Source: Pseudomonas sp. SL4(2022) | GTDB lineage: Bacteria > Pseudomonadota > Gammaproteobacteria > Pseudomonadales > Pseudomonadaceae | DNA length: 64,000 nucleotides | Direction of reading: 5' to 3' | NCBI RefSeq assembly: GCF_026625725.1 | Contig: NZ_CP113060.1 | Span: 2,486,001-2,550,000, forward strand | Shown: piece after piece, positions 9,633 to 19,437 of the stretch | How positions within the stretch are numbered: the first letter of the stretch is position 1 | Layout: the number at the start of each line of letters is the position of its first letter | Notes under the pieces: generated by a model | The model's database searches: none | Told to the model about the DNA's origin: nothing | The model's input: the letters and a program-made list of their open reading frames with translations, nothing else | Program-made: the position numbers and the translations under genes

Positions 9633-11300
9633 ATGGCTCAATACGTCTACACCATGCATCGGCTCGGCAAAGTCGTACCGCCGAAGCGGGAAATCCTCAA
9701 GAACATCTCCCTGTCGTTCTTCCCAGGCGCGAAGATCGGCGTACTCGGCCTCAACGGCTCGGGTAAATCCACCCTGCTGAAAATCATGGCCGGTGTAGAC
9801 ACCGAGTTCGACGGTGAAGCGCGGCCGATGCCCGGTTTGAACGTGGGCTACCTGCCGCAAGAGCCGCAACTCGACCCGAGCAAGACGGTGCGGGACGTGG
9901 TGGAAGAGGCGGTTAGCCATATTAAAGATGCGCAGGCACGCCTGGATCAGGTGTACGCCGCGTATGCCGAACCGGACGCCGACTTCGACAAGCTGGCCGC
10001 CGAGCAGGCCAAACTGGAAGCCATCCTGCAGACCAGCGACGGCCACAACCTGGAGCGTCAGCTGGAAGTGGCGGCGGATGCCCTGCGTCTGCCGGCCTGG
10101 GATGCCAAGGTTGAGCACTTGTCCGGTGGTGAGAAGCGCCGTGTGGCACTGTGCCGCTTGCTGCTGTCGGCGCCCGACATGCTGCTGCTGGACGAACCGA
10201 CCAACCACCTGGACGCCGACTCGGTGGCCTGGCTGGAGCACTTCCTGCACGACTTCCAGGGCACCGTCGTGGCGATTACCCACGACCGTTACTTCCTGGA
10301 TAACGTCGCCGGCTGGATTCTCGAGCTTGACCGCGGCGCGGGCATTCCATACGAGGGCAACTACTCCGGCTGGCTTGAAGCCAAGTCGGATCGTCTGGCT
10401 CAGGAGTCCAAGCAGCAGTCAGCCCATGAAAAGGCCATGAAGGAAGAGCTGGAGTGGGTGCGCAAAGGCGCCAAAGCCCGCCAGTCCAAATCCAAGGCCC
10501 GCTTGCAGCGCTTCGAGGAAATGCAGTCGCAGGAATTCCAGAAGCGCAGCGAGACCAACGAAATCTATATCCCGGTTGGCCCGCGACTGGGCGACAAGGT
10601 CATCGATTTCGTCAACGTCAGCAAGGGCTACGGCGACCGCATGTTGATCGACAACCTGTCGTTCAGCATGCCCAAAGGTGCCATCGTCGGCGTGATCGGC
10701 GGTAACGGTGCCGGTAAGTCGACCCTGTTCCGCATGCTCATGGGCAAAGAGCAGCCGGACGCGGGCAGCATCGAAATCGGTGACACCGTGCAGATGGCCT
10801 GTGTTGATCAGAGCCGCGACGACCTCGACGGCGGCAAGACCGTGTGGGAAGCCGTGTCCGATGGCTTCGACATGATCAAGGTCGGCAACTACGAGATGCC
10901 GTCGCGCGGTTACGTCGGTCGTTTCAACTTCAAAGGCGCTGACCAGCAGAAGTTCGTCAAAGACCTTTCCGGTGGTGAGCGTGGCCGTCTGCACCTGGCG
11001 CTGACCCTGAAAGAGGGCGCCAACGTGCTGCTGCTGGACGAACCGTCCAACGACCTCGACGTGGAAACCCTGCGTTCGCTGGAAGAAGCGCTGCTCGACT
11101 TCCCCGGCGCGGCCATTGTGATCTCTCACGATCGCTGGTTCCTGGACCGTGTGGCGACGCACATTCTGGCGTACGAAGATGACTCGCACATCGAGTTCTT
11201 CGAAGGCAACTACACCGAGTACGAAGCGGACCGCAAGAAACGCCTGGGTGATGCTGCCGCGCAGCCGCACCGCGTGCGGTACAAGAAGCTGGCCCAATAA
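9633..11300 (+). CDS. ettA: Energy-dependent translational throttle ABC-F protein EttA
   Basis: A 555-residue soluble ABC-F ATPase with two tandem ATPase domains and no membrane part. EttA binds the ribosomal E site and gates entry into elongation according to the ATP/ADP ratio. Domain 1 has GLNGSGKST and LSGGEKRR; domain 2 has GGNGAGKST and LSGGERGR; both Walker B regions read LLLDEP(T/S)N. The charged linker around residues 240-320 is present. The start at 9633 (MAQYVYTMHRLGK) fits the family; longer in-frame starts would add unrelated residues. An AAGG site precedes it and a hairpin terminator follows. Confidence 0.96.
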   Translation: MAQYVYTMHRLGKVVPPKREILKNISLSFFPGAKIGVLGLNGSGKSTLLKIMAGVDTEFDGEARPMPGLNVGYLPQEPQLDPSKTVRDVVEEAVSHIKDAQARLDQVYAAYAEPDADFDKLAAEQAKLEAILQTSDGHNLERQLEVAADALRLPAWDAKVEHLSGGEKRRVALCRLLLSAPDMLLLDEPTNHLDADSVAWLEHFLHDFQGTVVAITHDRYFLDNVAGWILELDRGAGIPYEGNYSGWLEAKSDRLAQESKQQSAHEKAMKEELEWVRKGAKARQSKSKARLQRFEEMQSQEFQKRSETNEIYIPVGPRLGDKVIDFVNVSKGYGDRMLIDNLSFSMPKGAIVGVIGGNGAGKSTLFRMLMGKEQPDAGSIEIGDTVQMACVDQSRDDLDGGKTVWEAVSDGFDMIKVGNYEMPSRGYVGRFNFKGADQQKFVKDLSGGERGRLHLALTLKEGANVLLLDEPSNDLDVETLRSLEEALLDFPGAAIVISHDRWFLDRVATHILAYEDDSHIEFFEGNYTEYEADRKKRLGDAAAQPHRVRYKKLAQ

Positions 11301-11313
11301 GCCAGTTCGTTAT

Positions 11314-11343
11314 TAAACGGAGCCGCAAGGCTCCGTTTTTGTT
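11314..11343 (+). terminator. ettA terminator
   Basis: An ACGGAGCC / GGCTCCGT stem with a GCAA loop and a five-T run, 15 bp after the ettA stop. Confidence 0.9.
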
Positions 11344-11443
11344 TGTGGCGCACAGGCAGAGAGTGTTCTTTCACTGATCTGCGGCAGTTTTCCGGTGATA
11401 GGCCGGCGCAGACTGTTCAGGCTGTATTGCGAGGAATACTGCC

Positions 11444-11764
11444 ATGACCCGTTTCGATCCTCAGATAACGCTTTACCGTCTGCTTAATGAATACACTGCA
11501 CGTGCCCATGCGATTCGGCGCGACCTGGCGAATCGCCACGCGATGGCCGCCGGCGACCAAGCTCAGCTGCGGCAGAACGATGACGTTCTGCAGGCATTGT
11601 TGTTAGAAGCCGAGGATGCATTGCGCCAGGTCGGCCTGGCCAAACTGCGTCTGGCTGAAGGGCGCTACGGACTGTGCCTGGGCTGTGGATCACGCATCAG
11701 CCCGGAACGACTCGAAGCGTTACCGATTGCGGAGTACTGCCTGGTTTGCGCTGAACGGTATTGA
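11444..11764 (+). CDS. DksA/TraR-type zinc-finger protein
   Basis: A 106-residue protein with a helical N-terminal half and a C-terminal four-cysteine zinc finger (CLGCG, then YCLVC), the layout of small DksA/TraR regulators that act in the RNA polymerase secondary channel. It is shorter than true DksA. The N-terminal coiled coil contains QAQLRQNDD, so acidic tip residues may be present. GAGGAA precedes the ATG. Its target is unknown. It is convergent with the antiporter gene, with only 2 bp between the stop codons. Confidence 0.82.
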   Translation: MTRFDPQITLYRLLNEYTARAHAIRRDLANRHAMAAGDQAQLRQNDDVLQALLLEAEDALRQVGLAKLRLAEGRYGLCLGCGSRISPERLEALPIAEYCLVCAERY

Positions 11765-11766
11765 AT

Positions 11767-13401
11767 TCAGCGCTGCCGGATTTCTGCCAGCAGACGACGC
11801 GCTGCCGTTTCGGCGGCATCGCTGTATGGCCGCAGGACGCTGGCGGCTCCGGCGTGATGCAACGCCTCGGCGTCGCCGGCACGAAAGGCGCTGAGGGTGA
11901 TCTGGCCCTTGAATGCGGCGCTGCGCAAGGCGCGCAGGAGAATGGCGTTGACCTCGCGCTGAGGAATGGTGCTGATCAGGGCCTGGGCGTGGCTGAGTGG
12001 CATATGGCTGAGAAAGTCCGCATCTTCGGCGTCGCCATAGCACACGGTCAGGCCTTCCTCGCGGGCTTGTGCCAGCGCCTGTGGGTCGAAGTCCACCCCC
12101 AGTACCCGCCTTCCGCCTTGCTGTAACTGGCTGGCCAGGTTGCGGCCATAACGGCCCATGCCATATACGATGATATCCGGCTGGTCGCCGGGGGCTGCCG
12201 TGTCGTCAGCGTTCTCGCGGTGGGCGATGGCGCGTTCAAATACGCCCAGCCAGGGCGAGAAGCGCACAAACAGCGGTTGTGCGTAGAGAATCATATAAGT
12301 CGACAGGGTGATGGTAATCAGCCCGACCAGCGTCGTCAGGCCCAGCGCCGGCTGGCCGATATGTCCAAGGCCGATGCCCATGGCCACGAAAATGATGGAG
12401 AACTCGCTGATCTGCGCCACGGTTAGTCCGGCCATGAATCCTGTGCGTTTGCGGTAGCCCATCCAGCCCATGATCGCCATGACGATCAACGGGTTACCGA
12501 TCAGGACAAAGGCCGAGAGGATCAGCGCGCTGCCGACTTGACCGTGGATATAGGCAAAGTCCAGCTGCAAACCCAGGTGCAGAAAGAAGAACAGCAGAAG
12601 GAAGTCGCGCAAGCTGGTCAGGCGGCTGGCCACGGCTTCGCGCAGTGACGTGGAGGCCAGGGAAAACCCGGCCAGAAAGGCGCCAATTTCCTTGGACAGG
12701 CCCAGCGAGTCCGCCCCGGCTGCCAGCAGGGTGCCCCAGGCAATGGCCATCAGCATGAGCAGCTCCGGGGAGTCCGCCATCATGTTCAGCAGCCGGGGCA
12801 GGGCGTAGCGCATTAGTAGAAACAACACCGCCAGGCTGCCCAGCAGCGTGAGGCTGAGTAGCCATGGCGACATCGCCGGTTGCTCGGCGGTGCCCGGCTG
12901 GTACAGGTTGAGGCCCAGCATGGCCAGCACCACGGCAATGTCCTGAACAATCAGAAAGCCCATGGCGATGCGCCCGTGCAGCGAGTCGATCTCGCCTTTG
13001 TCAGAGAGCAGCTTGACGATGATGATGGTGCTGGAGAACGTCAGGGCAACGGCCACATACAAGGCGGTCAGCCATTCCAGACCCAGCAGGTAACAGAGGA
13101 TGAAACCGAAGACGATGGTAAAACTCAGCTGACCCAGCCCGGTGGCCAAGGCTACCGGGCCGAGGGTGCGGACCAGGCGCATGTCCAGTTTGAGGCCGAC
13201 CACGAACAGCAGTACGGTGATGCCGATTTCCGCCAATAGCTGCAGGGGTTCGTTCTCACTGCTCAGGCCCAGCACGGCAGGCCCAGCCAGAATGCCCACC
13301 AGGATATAAGCGATGATCAGTGGCTGGCGCAATTTGACCGCGATGCCCCCAACCACCGCGGACAGGGCCAGCAGGATGGCGACCTCCTGAAACAGATTCA
13401 T
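11767..13401 (-). CDS. Kef/YbaL-type monovalent cation:proton antiporter
   Basis: A 544-residue CPA2 antiporter. A hydrophobic domain of about 12 membrane segments fills residues 1-385. A cytosolic TrkA-N/RCK Rossmann domain follows, beginning IIVYGMGRYGRNLA at about residue 405, with GVDFDPQAL and GDAEDADFL downstream. Such proteins exchange K+ or Na+ for protons under nucleotide or redox control. It most resembles YbaL (RosB) rather than KefB/C, because the RCK region is short. The start at 13401 has GAGGAG upstream; a further 24 in-frame codons look non-coding. The transported ion cannot be read from sequence. Confidence 0.88.
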   Translation of the reverse strand: MNLFQEVAILLALSAVVGGIAVKLRQPLIIAYILVGILAGPAVLGLSSENEPLQLLAEIGITVLLFVVGLKLDMRLVRTLGPVALATGLGQLSFTIVFGFILCYLLGLEWLTALYVAVALTFSSTIIIVKLLSDKGEIDSLHGRIAMGFLIVQDIAVVLAMLGLNLYQPGTAEQPAMSPWLLSLTLLGSLAVLFLLMRYALPRLLNMMADSPELLMLMAIAWGTLLAAGADSLGLSKEIGAFLAGFSLASTSLREAVASRLTSLRDFLLLFFFLHLGLQLDFAYIHGQVGSALILSAFVLIGNPLIVMAIMGWMGYRKRTGFMAGLTVAQISEFSIIFVAMGIGLGHIGQPALGLTTLVGLITITLSTYMILYAQPLFVRFSPWLGVFERAIAHRENADDTAAPGDQPDIIVYGMGRYGRNLASQLQQGGRRVLGVDFDPQALAQAREEGLTVCYGDAEDADFLSHMPLSHAQALISTIPQREVNAILLRALRSAAFKGQITLSAFRAGDAEALHHAGAASVLRPYSDAAETAARRLLAEIRQR

Positions 13402-13537
13402 GCAGCACTCCTCGGTAGTTGGGCGTGATTGTAGGAGCCTCCATCGAGGCTGCGCTTGCGTTGCGTCAAGCATACGGCTTGTGGATGAGGGCTGATGGGG
13501 TGATTATTTCGCCAGCCCCTCTGTCCAAGGATTTCCA

Positions 13538-16000
13538 ATGCCAGACTCCGTCGCAGCCCATTTGCGCCTTGCGCCTGAATCCCTGACCCGCCCTTTTGCT
13601 CCCGAGCAGTTCAATTTCACCAGCACCGCAGACCTGGAGCCCTTCCGTGGCGTGTTGGGTCAGGAGCGCGCCGTCGAGGCACTGCAGTTCGGCGTGGCGA
13701 TGCCGCGCCCCGGTTATAACGTGTTTGTCATGGGCGAGCCCGGTACCGGGCGTTTCTCCTTCGTCAAACGCTACCTCAAGGCTGAAGCCAAGCGCCTGGA
13801 GACCCCGGCTGACCGGGTGTACGTCAACCATTTTGACGAGCCCCGCGAGCCGCGCGCGTTGGAGCTGCCGTCCGGCACTGCCGGCGAATTTCTCGCTGAC
13901 ATCAACGGCCTGATCGATAACCTGCTGGCGACTTTCCCGGCGGTGTTCGAGCACCCCTCGTTCCAGCAGAAGAAAAACGCCATCGACCGCGACTTCAACA
14001 AGCGCTACGACCAGGCCCTGGATGTGGTCGAGCGCCTGTCGCTGGAAAAGAGCGTCGCGCTATACCGTGACAGCAGCAACATCGCCTTCACCCCGATGCT
14101 CGATGGCAAGGCGCTGGATGAGGCCGAGTTTGCCCAGCTGCCGGAAGCCGAGCGCGAGCGCTTCCATGCCGATATCGCCACCCTGGAAGAACGCCTCAAC
14201 GAGGAGCTGTCCAGCCTGCCGCAGTGGAAGCGCGAGTCGAGCAACCTGCTGCGTCAGCTCAATGAAGAAACCATCACCATTGCCCTGCAACCGCTGCTGG
14301 CGCCGCTGTCGCAGAAGTACGCGGAAAACGCCGGGGTCTGCGCCTACCTGCAGGCGGTGCAGGTCAATCTGCTGAAGACCGTGGTCGATCAACTGGTCGA
14401 AGTGGAAAAGGCCGACGCCCAGACCCGCAAGCTGCTCGAAGAGCAGTACTGCCCGAGCCTGGTGGTCGGTCATCACGCCCAGGGCGGCGCACCGGTGGTC
14501 TTCGAGCCGCACCCGACCTACGACAACCTGTTTGGTCGTATCGAATACAACACCGATCAGGGCGCGCTCTACACCAGTTACCGCCAGCTGCGCCCAGGCG
14601 CATTGCACCGCGCCAACGGCGGCTTTCTGATTCTTGAAGCGGAGAAGATGCTTGGTGAGCCGTTTGTCTGGGATGCGCTCAAGCGCGCCCTGCAATCGCG
14701 CCAGTTGAAAATGGAGTCGCCGCTCGGTGATCTCGGCCGCATTGCCACCGTGACCCTGACCCCGCAGATGATTCCGCTGCACCTCAAGGTGGTGATCATC
14801 GGCTCGCGCCAGCTGTATTACACGCTGCAGGACCTCGACCCGGACTTCCAGGAGATGTTTCGCGTGCTGGTCGACTTCGATGAAGACATTCCGCTGGCCG
14901 ACGACAGCCTCGAGCAGTTCGCCCAACTGATGAAAACCCGCACCTCGGAAGAGGGTATGGCGCCGTTGACCGCTGCTGCCGTGGCGCGGGTGGCGACCTA
15001 CAGCGCGCGCCTGGCCGAGCATCAGGGGCGTTTGTCGGCGCGTATTGGTGATCTGTTTCAACTGGTCAGCGAAGCCGATTTTATCCGCAGCCTGGCTGGG
15101 GATGAGGTGACCGACGCCGGGCATATCGAGCGCGCGCTAAAGGCCAAGGCCACCCGCACGGGCCGCGTTTCGGCGCGGATCATCGACGACATGCTGGCCG
15201 GTATCATCTTGATCGACACCGCCGGCGCGGCCGTGGGCAAGTGCAACGGCCTGACTGTGCTGGAAGTCGGCGACTCGGCTTTCGGTGTGCCAGCGCGGAT
15301 TTCCGCCACGGTCTATCCGGGTGGCAGCGGCATCGTCGACATCGAGCGTGAGGTCAATCTGGGGCAGCCGATCCACTCCAAGGGCGTGATGATCCTCACC
15401 GGCTACCTCGGCAGCCGCTATGCCCAGGAATTCCCCCTGGAGATTTCCGCGAGCATCGCCCTGGAGCAGTCCTACGGCTATGTCGACGGTGACAGCGCCT
15501 CGCTGGGTGAGGTCTGCACATTGATCTCGGCCTTGTCGCGCACGCCGCTCAAGCAGTGCTTCGCCATTACCGGCTCGATCAACCAGTTTGGTGAAGTGCA
15601 GGCGGTGGGTGGGGTCAACGAGAAGATCGAAGGCTTCTTCCGCCTTTGCGAAGCACGCGGTTTGACCGGTGAGCAGGGGGCGATCATCCCGCACTCCAAC
15701 GTCACCACCTTGATGCTTGATGAGCGGGTGCTGCAGGCGGTGCGTGCCGGGCAGTTCCATATCTATGCTGTGCGTCATGTCGACGAGGCGTTGGGCCTGC
15801 TGGTCGGTGAAGAGGCCGGGTCGCCCAATGAGCAGGGGCAATTCCCCGCAGGCAGCGTCAATGCCCGGGTGGTTGAGCGCCTGCGCGATATCGCCGCCAT
15901 GGGGATGGAGGACGAGGATAAGGAGGAGCCTAAGAAAGAGGAGCCGGCGGCTGCGGCCAAGGAGAAGAAGCCGCGGGCGAAAAAGCCAGCAGCGGAATGA
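13538..16000 (+). CDS. Lon-like ATP-dependent protease (LonB/YcbZ type)
   Basis: An 820-residue AAA+ protease related to Lon but lacking its N-terminal substrate-recognition domain. The ATPase region has a divergent P-loop, GEPGTGRFS, near residue 68, with Arg in place of the usual Lys. The C-terminal Lon protease domain carries the Ser-Lys dyad at S653 (DGDSAS) and K696 (GGVNEKIEG). A low-complexity tail of alternating KE and AK residues ends the protein. AAGGA precedes the ATG. Relatives include E. coli YcbZ and P. aeruginosa AsrA. Its substrates are unknown; a heat-stress role is known for AsrA. Confidence 0.9.
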   Translation: MPDSVAAHLRLAPESLTRPFAPEQFNFTSTADLEPFRGVLGQERAVEALQFGVAMPRPGYNVFVMGEPGTGRFSFVKRYLKAEAKRLETPADRVYVNHFDEPREPRALELPSGTAGEFLADINGLIDNLLATFPAVFEHPSFQQKKNAIDRDFNKRYDQALDVVERLSLEKSVALYRDSSNIAFTPMLDGKALDEAEFAQLPEAERERFHADIATLEERLNEELSSLPQWKRESSNLLRQLNEETITIALQPLLAPLSQKYAENAGVCAYLQAVQVNLLKTVVDQLVEVEKADAQTRKLLEEQYCPSLVVGHHAQGGAPVVFEPHPTYDNLFGRIEYNTDQGALYTSYRQLRPGALHRANGGFLILEAEKMLGEPFVWDALKRALQSRQLKMESPLGDLGRIATVTLTPQMIPLHLKVVIIGSRQLYYTLQDLDPDFQEMFRVLVDFDEDIPLADDSLEQFAQLMKTRTSEEGMAPLTAAAVARVATYSARLAEHQGRLSARIGDLFQLVSEADFIRSLAGDEVTDAGHIERALKAKATRTGRVSARIIDDMLAGIILIDTAGAAVGKCNGLTVLEVGDSAFGVPARISATVYPGGSGIVDIEREVNLGQPIHSKGVMILTGYLGSRYAQEFPLEISASIALEQSYGYVDGDSASLGEVCTLISALSRTPLKQCFAITGSINQFGEVQAVGGVNEKIEGFFRLCEARGLTGEQGAIIPHSNVTTLMLDERVLQAVRAGQFHIYAVRHVDEALGLLVGEEAGSPNEQGQFPAGSVNARVVERLRDIAAMGMEDEDKEEPKKEEPAAAAKEKKPRAKKPAAE

Positions 16001-16198
16001 CTGGTGTATATGCACCATTCGTCCGGTGGCTGGTCAGTCATTGAACGAATGGTTCGGGCGGGCAGGGCGACTGGCTCTGCTCGCCTTTTCCTCACTTCAT
16101 CCACACAGTTATCCACAGCTTGTGGGGATAACTGCTGGCTTCCCACTGGTGCGTGCTCGGGTGTAGGCTGAATGCCTGCTTCCGAGAGGGTCGTCGCC

Positions 16199-16540
16199 AT
16201 GTCGCGCAACCTCAATCTCACCCGCCATTGCCTGGGCCTGGATACCCGGATTGAGTGTGCGGTACTGCCACTGGCCGGCAACAACGGTCTCTGGACGCTG
16301 ATCTGCGCGGCCGGCATGTCCGGTTCGCAACCCTCTGCCATCAAGGCGCAAGGCCCTTTCCACGGGGCTTGTGAGGCAGAAAGCATCCTCGCTGACATTG
16401 CCGATAACCTTCGCGGCATGGGCTATGAGCCCTGTGTTGACGTGCCCATCTGGCGCCTGCATATCCAGGCCCGGCTGCGGCAGCTGAATGGTGAACGCGG
16501 GCATCCGCTTAGCCATTGTCAGTTCCGCCCAGAAACCTGA
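16199..16540 (+). CDS. Conserved small Pseudomonas protein of unknown function
   Basis: A 113-residue soluble protein opening MSRNLNLTRHCLGLDTR. No enzymatic motif is recognised. It contains three cysteines in the C-terminal half or its edges and no signal peptide or membrane segment. The start at 16199 has GAGAGGG nearby and is preferred to an in-frame ATG nine codons earlier. It lies alone between the Lon-like protease and the UPF0114 gene, which I recall as a conserved order in Pseudomonas. Confidence 0.65.
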   Translation: MSRNLNLTRHCLGLDTRIECAVLPLAGNNGLWTLICAAGMSGSQPSAIKAQGPFHGACEAESILADIADNLRGMGYEPCVDVPIWRLHIQARLRQLNGERGHPLSHCQFRPET

Positions 16541-16746
16541 GTGGCAGTCTGGCGCTGACGTGTACAGCCCTTGTAAAGCCTTGCTCGGGCGGGCCTGCAG
16601 TCATTAATCCTGACCCCATGAACAAGGTTATCCACAGTTGGCGGGGATAGCTCCGGCAAGTGCATGCTCTGTGCTATGTCAGTCTTGTCTGGCCCAGTAC
16701 GCTGGGTATACTCGCCGGCAGTTTTGAACCCCTGAGTGAGCCCTTT

Positions 16747-17241
16747 ATGGAACGCTTTATCGAAAACGCCATGTACGCCTCCCGCTGGCTGCTGGCTCCC
16801 ATCTATTTCGGCCTGTCGCTGGCCTTGTTGGCCCTGGCGCTGAAGTTCTTCCAGGAAGTCTTCCATATCCTGCCGAACGTGTTTGCCATGGCTGAAGCAG
16901 ACTTGATCCTGGTGCTGCTGTCGTTGATTGACATGGCGTTGGTCGGCGGTCTGCTGGTGATGGTGATGATCTCTGGTTACGAAAACTTTGTGTCCCAGCT
17001 GGATATTGAGGAAGGCACTGAAAAACTCAGCTGGCTGGGCAAGATGGACTCCAGCTCGCTGAAGATGAAAGTGGCGGCGTCCATCGTGGCGATTTCCTCG
17101 ATTCATCTGCTCAAGGTCTTCATGAATGCGCAGAACATCGAAGACAGCAAACTGATGTGGTATGTGATCATTCACATGGCCTTTGTGCTTTCAGCCTTCG
17201 CCATGGGCTATCTGGACAAGTTGACCAAGCACGACCACTGA
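16747..17241 (+). CDS. yqhA: YqhA/UPF0114 family inner-membrane protein
   Basis: A 164-residue integral membrane protein matching the length of E. coli YqhA (UPF0114). It opens [20 protein letters not shown], has three or four hydrophobic helices (about residues 15-35, 55-75, 108-126, 135-155) and the conserved [16 protein letters not shown] segment. Function is unknown. A strong hairpin terminator follows 20 bp after the stop. The start follows the family; upstream in-frame codons do not look coding. Confidence 0.9.
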   Translation: MERFIENAMYASRWLLAPIYFGLSLALLALALKFFQEVFHILPNVFAMAEADLILVLLSLIDMALVGGLLVMVMISGYENFVSQLDIEEGTEKLSWLGKMDSSSLKMKVAASIVAISSIHLLKVFMNAQNIEDSKLMWYVIIHMAFVLSAFAMGYLDKLTKHDH

Positions 17242-17261
17242 TCCATGACCTGTGCGACTCA

Positions 17262-17296
17262 CCGCCCGGCCGTTGTAAAACGGACGGGCGGTTTGC
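17262..17296 (+). terminator. yqhA terminator
   Basis: A long imperfect hairpin, CCGCCCG-g-CCGTT / AACGG-a-CGGGCGG with a GTAA loop, followed by TTT. Confidence 0.75.
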
Positions 17297-17380
17297 TTTG
17301 TGCCTTGTGCTTTTGCTGCGTTGTACAAGAATTGTATTTGTATGGAATTCTGTATAACTTTGCTTGCATGAGGATATGCC

Positions 17381-17686
17381 ATGAACCTTCAAGATCTTTC
17401 GCTGCACGCCCATGCCGGGCATATCGATGCCCTTAACCTGATTTCTATTGAGGGTGGTATCTATCTGTTGGAGGCGCATATGGAAGGACGCGCTCATCCG
17501 CTTAGCGATGGCCATGGCAAGACCTTGCACCTGCGCTCAGTCGAGCATGCTCGAGATCTGCTGCATGATCTCCCACGCCTGCCTTTTCATCTGGTGCATG
17601 CCGTGGTGCATGACGAGATGTGCGGCATGCAGGATGGCAGCCAAGACACCTTGCGCGTGCCGATTTCCTTCAATTCCTCCTGGTAA
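17381..17686 (+). CDS. DUF6482-like small protein
   Basis: A 101-residue soluble protein opening MNLQDLSLHAHAGHIDALNL. It resembles small Pseudomonas proteins now filed as DUF6482; this assignment is from memory of the family pattern (a central YLLEAHMEG strand pair and a C-terminal LRVPI). No catalytic motif is seen. GAGGA lies 8-12 bp upstream of the ATG, and a weak promoter (TATAAC at 17353) precedes it. The photolyase gene begins 11 bp after its stop, so the two may be co-transcribed. Confidence 0.6.
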   Translation: MNLQDLSLHAHAGHIDALNLISIEGGIYLLEAHMEGRAHPLSDGHGKTLHLRSVEHARDLLHDLPRLPFHLVHAVVHDEMCGMQDGSQDTLRVPISFNSSW

Positions 17687-17697
17687 CGACTCTGCCT

Positions 17698-19233
17698 ATG
17701 GCTATTCGCCGGCTTGCCCTGGTGCTGGGTGATCAGTTGTCCTTCGATCTGCCCAGTCTGCAGGCCCTCGATCCGCAGCAGGATGCTGTGCTGCTGGCTG
17801 AAGTGGCGGCAGAAACCGACTATGTGCCGCACCATCCGCAGAAGATCGGGCTGATTTTCAGTGCCATGCGCCACTTTGCTGAGGCCCTGCGCGAGCGCGG
17901 TTGGCGCGTGCACTACGTCAAGCTGGATGACGCACAGAATAGCGGCTCGCTGCCAGGTGAGTTGCAGCGCTGGGCCACGCAGTTGCAGGCGGCCGAGGTG
18001 CATCTCACAGAATGCGGAGAGTGGCGGCTGGAGCAGGCTCTGCAGGTTTGTGGCTTACCGATCACCTGGCATGCTGATAGCCGTTTTATCTGCGCTCGTG
18101 ACGAGTTCGCTTGCTGGGCCGAAGGGCGTAAGCAGTTGCGCATGGAGTTCTTCTACCGCGAAATGCGGCGTAAGACCGGTTTATTGATGAATGGCGACGG
18201 CACGCCAGTGGGCGGTGCGTGGAACTTCGATGCGGAAAACCGCAAGGCGCTGCCCAAGCAGATTAAGGCGCCGATGGCGGCGCGCTTCCCGGCGGACGCC
18301 ATTACCCAGGACGTGCTGAAGCAGGTGGCCGAGCGCTTTAGTCATCATTACGGCAGTCTGGCGTCTTTCGATTACCCGGTGACCCATGCCGAGGCCGAGG
18401 CGCTGTGGCAGCACTTTCTCGATTTCGCTTTGCCGGCTTTTGGCGATTATCAGGACGCTATGGCGGTGGGTGAGCCGTTTCTGTTCCATGCGCGGATCAG
18501 CGCGGCGCTGAACGTTGGTCTGCTGGACGTGCGCCGCCTGTGTGCCGATGTTGAGGCGGCTTACTGGCGCGGTCAGGTGCCGTTGAACGCCGCGGAAGGC
18601 TTTATCCGGCAGTTGATTGGCTGGCGCGAATACGTGCGTGGCATTTACTGGATGCACATGCCGGAGTATGCCGAGCGCAATGCCTTCGGCAACACTCGGC
18701 CGTTACCGGCGTTCTACTGGACCGGCAAGAGCCGCATGAAATGCATGAGTCAGGCCATCGGCCAGACGTTGGAACATGCCTATGCCCACCACATCCAGCG
18801 GCTGATGGTCACCGGCAACTTCGCCCTGCTGGCAGGTATCCAGCCCCGCCAGGTTTGCGACTGGTACCTGGCGGTGTACATGGATGCCTTCGATTGGGTC
18901 GAGCTGCCCAATACCCTGGGTATGGTGATGCACGCTGATGGTGGCTACCTGGGCTCCAAGCCCTATTGCGCCAGTGGTCAGTACATCAAACGCATGTCCA
19001 ACTACTGCGGTGACTGCGCCTACAAGGTCACGGAAAGCGTGGGTGAGCAGGCCTGCCCGTTCAATGCGCTGTACTGGCATTTCCTTATGCGTCACCGCGA
19101 GCAGCTGTCCGGTAACCCTCGGTTGGGCATGATCTATCGGGGGTTGGACAAGATGGGGGAGGTCAAGCAGCAGGGGTTGTGGGCGCGCGGCGAGCAACTG
19201 CTGGCGCGGCTGGATGCCGGTGAGGTGATATGA
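17698..19233 (+). CDS. Iron-sulfur bacterial cryptochrome/(6-4) photolyase, PhrB type
   Basis: A 511-residue member of the FeS-BCP branch of the photolyase/cryptochrome family. These flavoproteins repair (6-4) photoproducts with light or act as photoreceptors, and carry a [4Fe-4S] cluster and a lumazine antenna. The four cluster cysteines map to C349, C437, C440 and C453, with spacing matching that known for Agrobacterium PhrB. The C-terminal FAD-binding half includes [21 protein letters not shown]. The start at 17698 gives the usual [15 protein letters not shown] opening. A DUF2256 gene overlaps its stop by 4 bp. Repair versus signalling cannot be decided from sequence. Confidence 0.92.
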   Translation: MAIRRLALVLGDQLSFDLPSLQALDPQQDAVLLAEVAAETDYVPHHPQKIGLIFSAMRHFAEALRERGWRVHYVKLDDAQNSGSLPGELQRWATQLQAAEVHLTECGEWRLEQALQVCGLPITWHADSRFICARDEFACWAEGRKQLRMEFFYREMRRKTGLLMNGDGTPVGGAWNFDAENRKALPKQIKAPMAARFPADAITQDVLKQVAERFSHHYGSLASFDYPVTHAEAEALWQHFLDFALPAFGDYQDAMAVGEPFLFHARISAALNVGLLDVRRLCADVEAAYWRGQVPLNAAEGFIRQLIGWREYVRGIYWMHMPEYAERNAFGNTRPLPAFYWTGKSRMKCMSQAIGQTLEHAYAHHIQRLMVTGNFALLAGIQPRQVCDWYLAVYMDAFDWVELPNTLGMVMHADGGYLGSKPYCASGQYIKRMSNYCGDCAYKVTESVGEQACPFNALYWHFLMRHREQLSGNPRLGMIYRGLDKMGEVKQQGLWARGEQLLARLDAGEVI

Positions 19234-19376
19234 AAAAGGCCGAACTGCCGGTCAAGACCTGTCAGGTGTGCGGCTTACCCTTCGCCTGGCGCAAGAAGTG
19301 GACGCGGTGTTGGGATGAGGTTAAGTACTGCTCGGAACGCTGCCGTCGTCACCGTTCGGCGAGTGCTGGCGGTTAG
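19230..19376 (+). CDS. DUF2256 tiny zinc-finger-like protein
   Basis: A 48-residue protein, [15 protein letters not shown]..., with two cysteine pairs (CQVCG and CSERCRR) and a further Cys between them, plus the FAWRKKW segment typical of DUF2256. Its ATG overlaps the photolyase TGA (ATGA), indicating translational coupling. DUF2256 genes are commonly found beside this photolyase type, so a shared role in the photolyase system is likely but unproven. Confidence 0.85.
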   Translation: MKKAELPVKTCQVCGLPFAWRKKWTRCWDEVKYCSERCRRHRSASAGG

Positions 19377-19437
19377 AGCAGGCGGATGCTTTGTGCTAGG
19401 CTGGCCGACCTTTTTTAGCCCCTAGCGGAGCCGTGCT

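Noticed and set aside
17332..17358. Confident promoter ahead of the DUF6482-like gene
   Set aside because: TTGTAT and TATAAC are only 15 bp apart and the alternative -35 is too far, so it was not listed as a feature.
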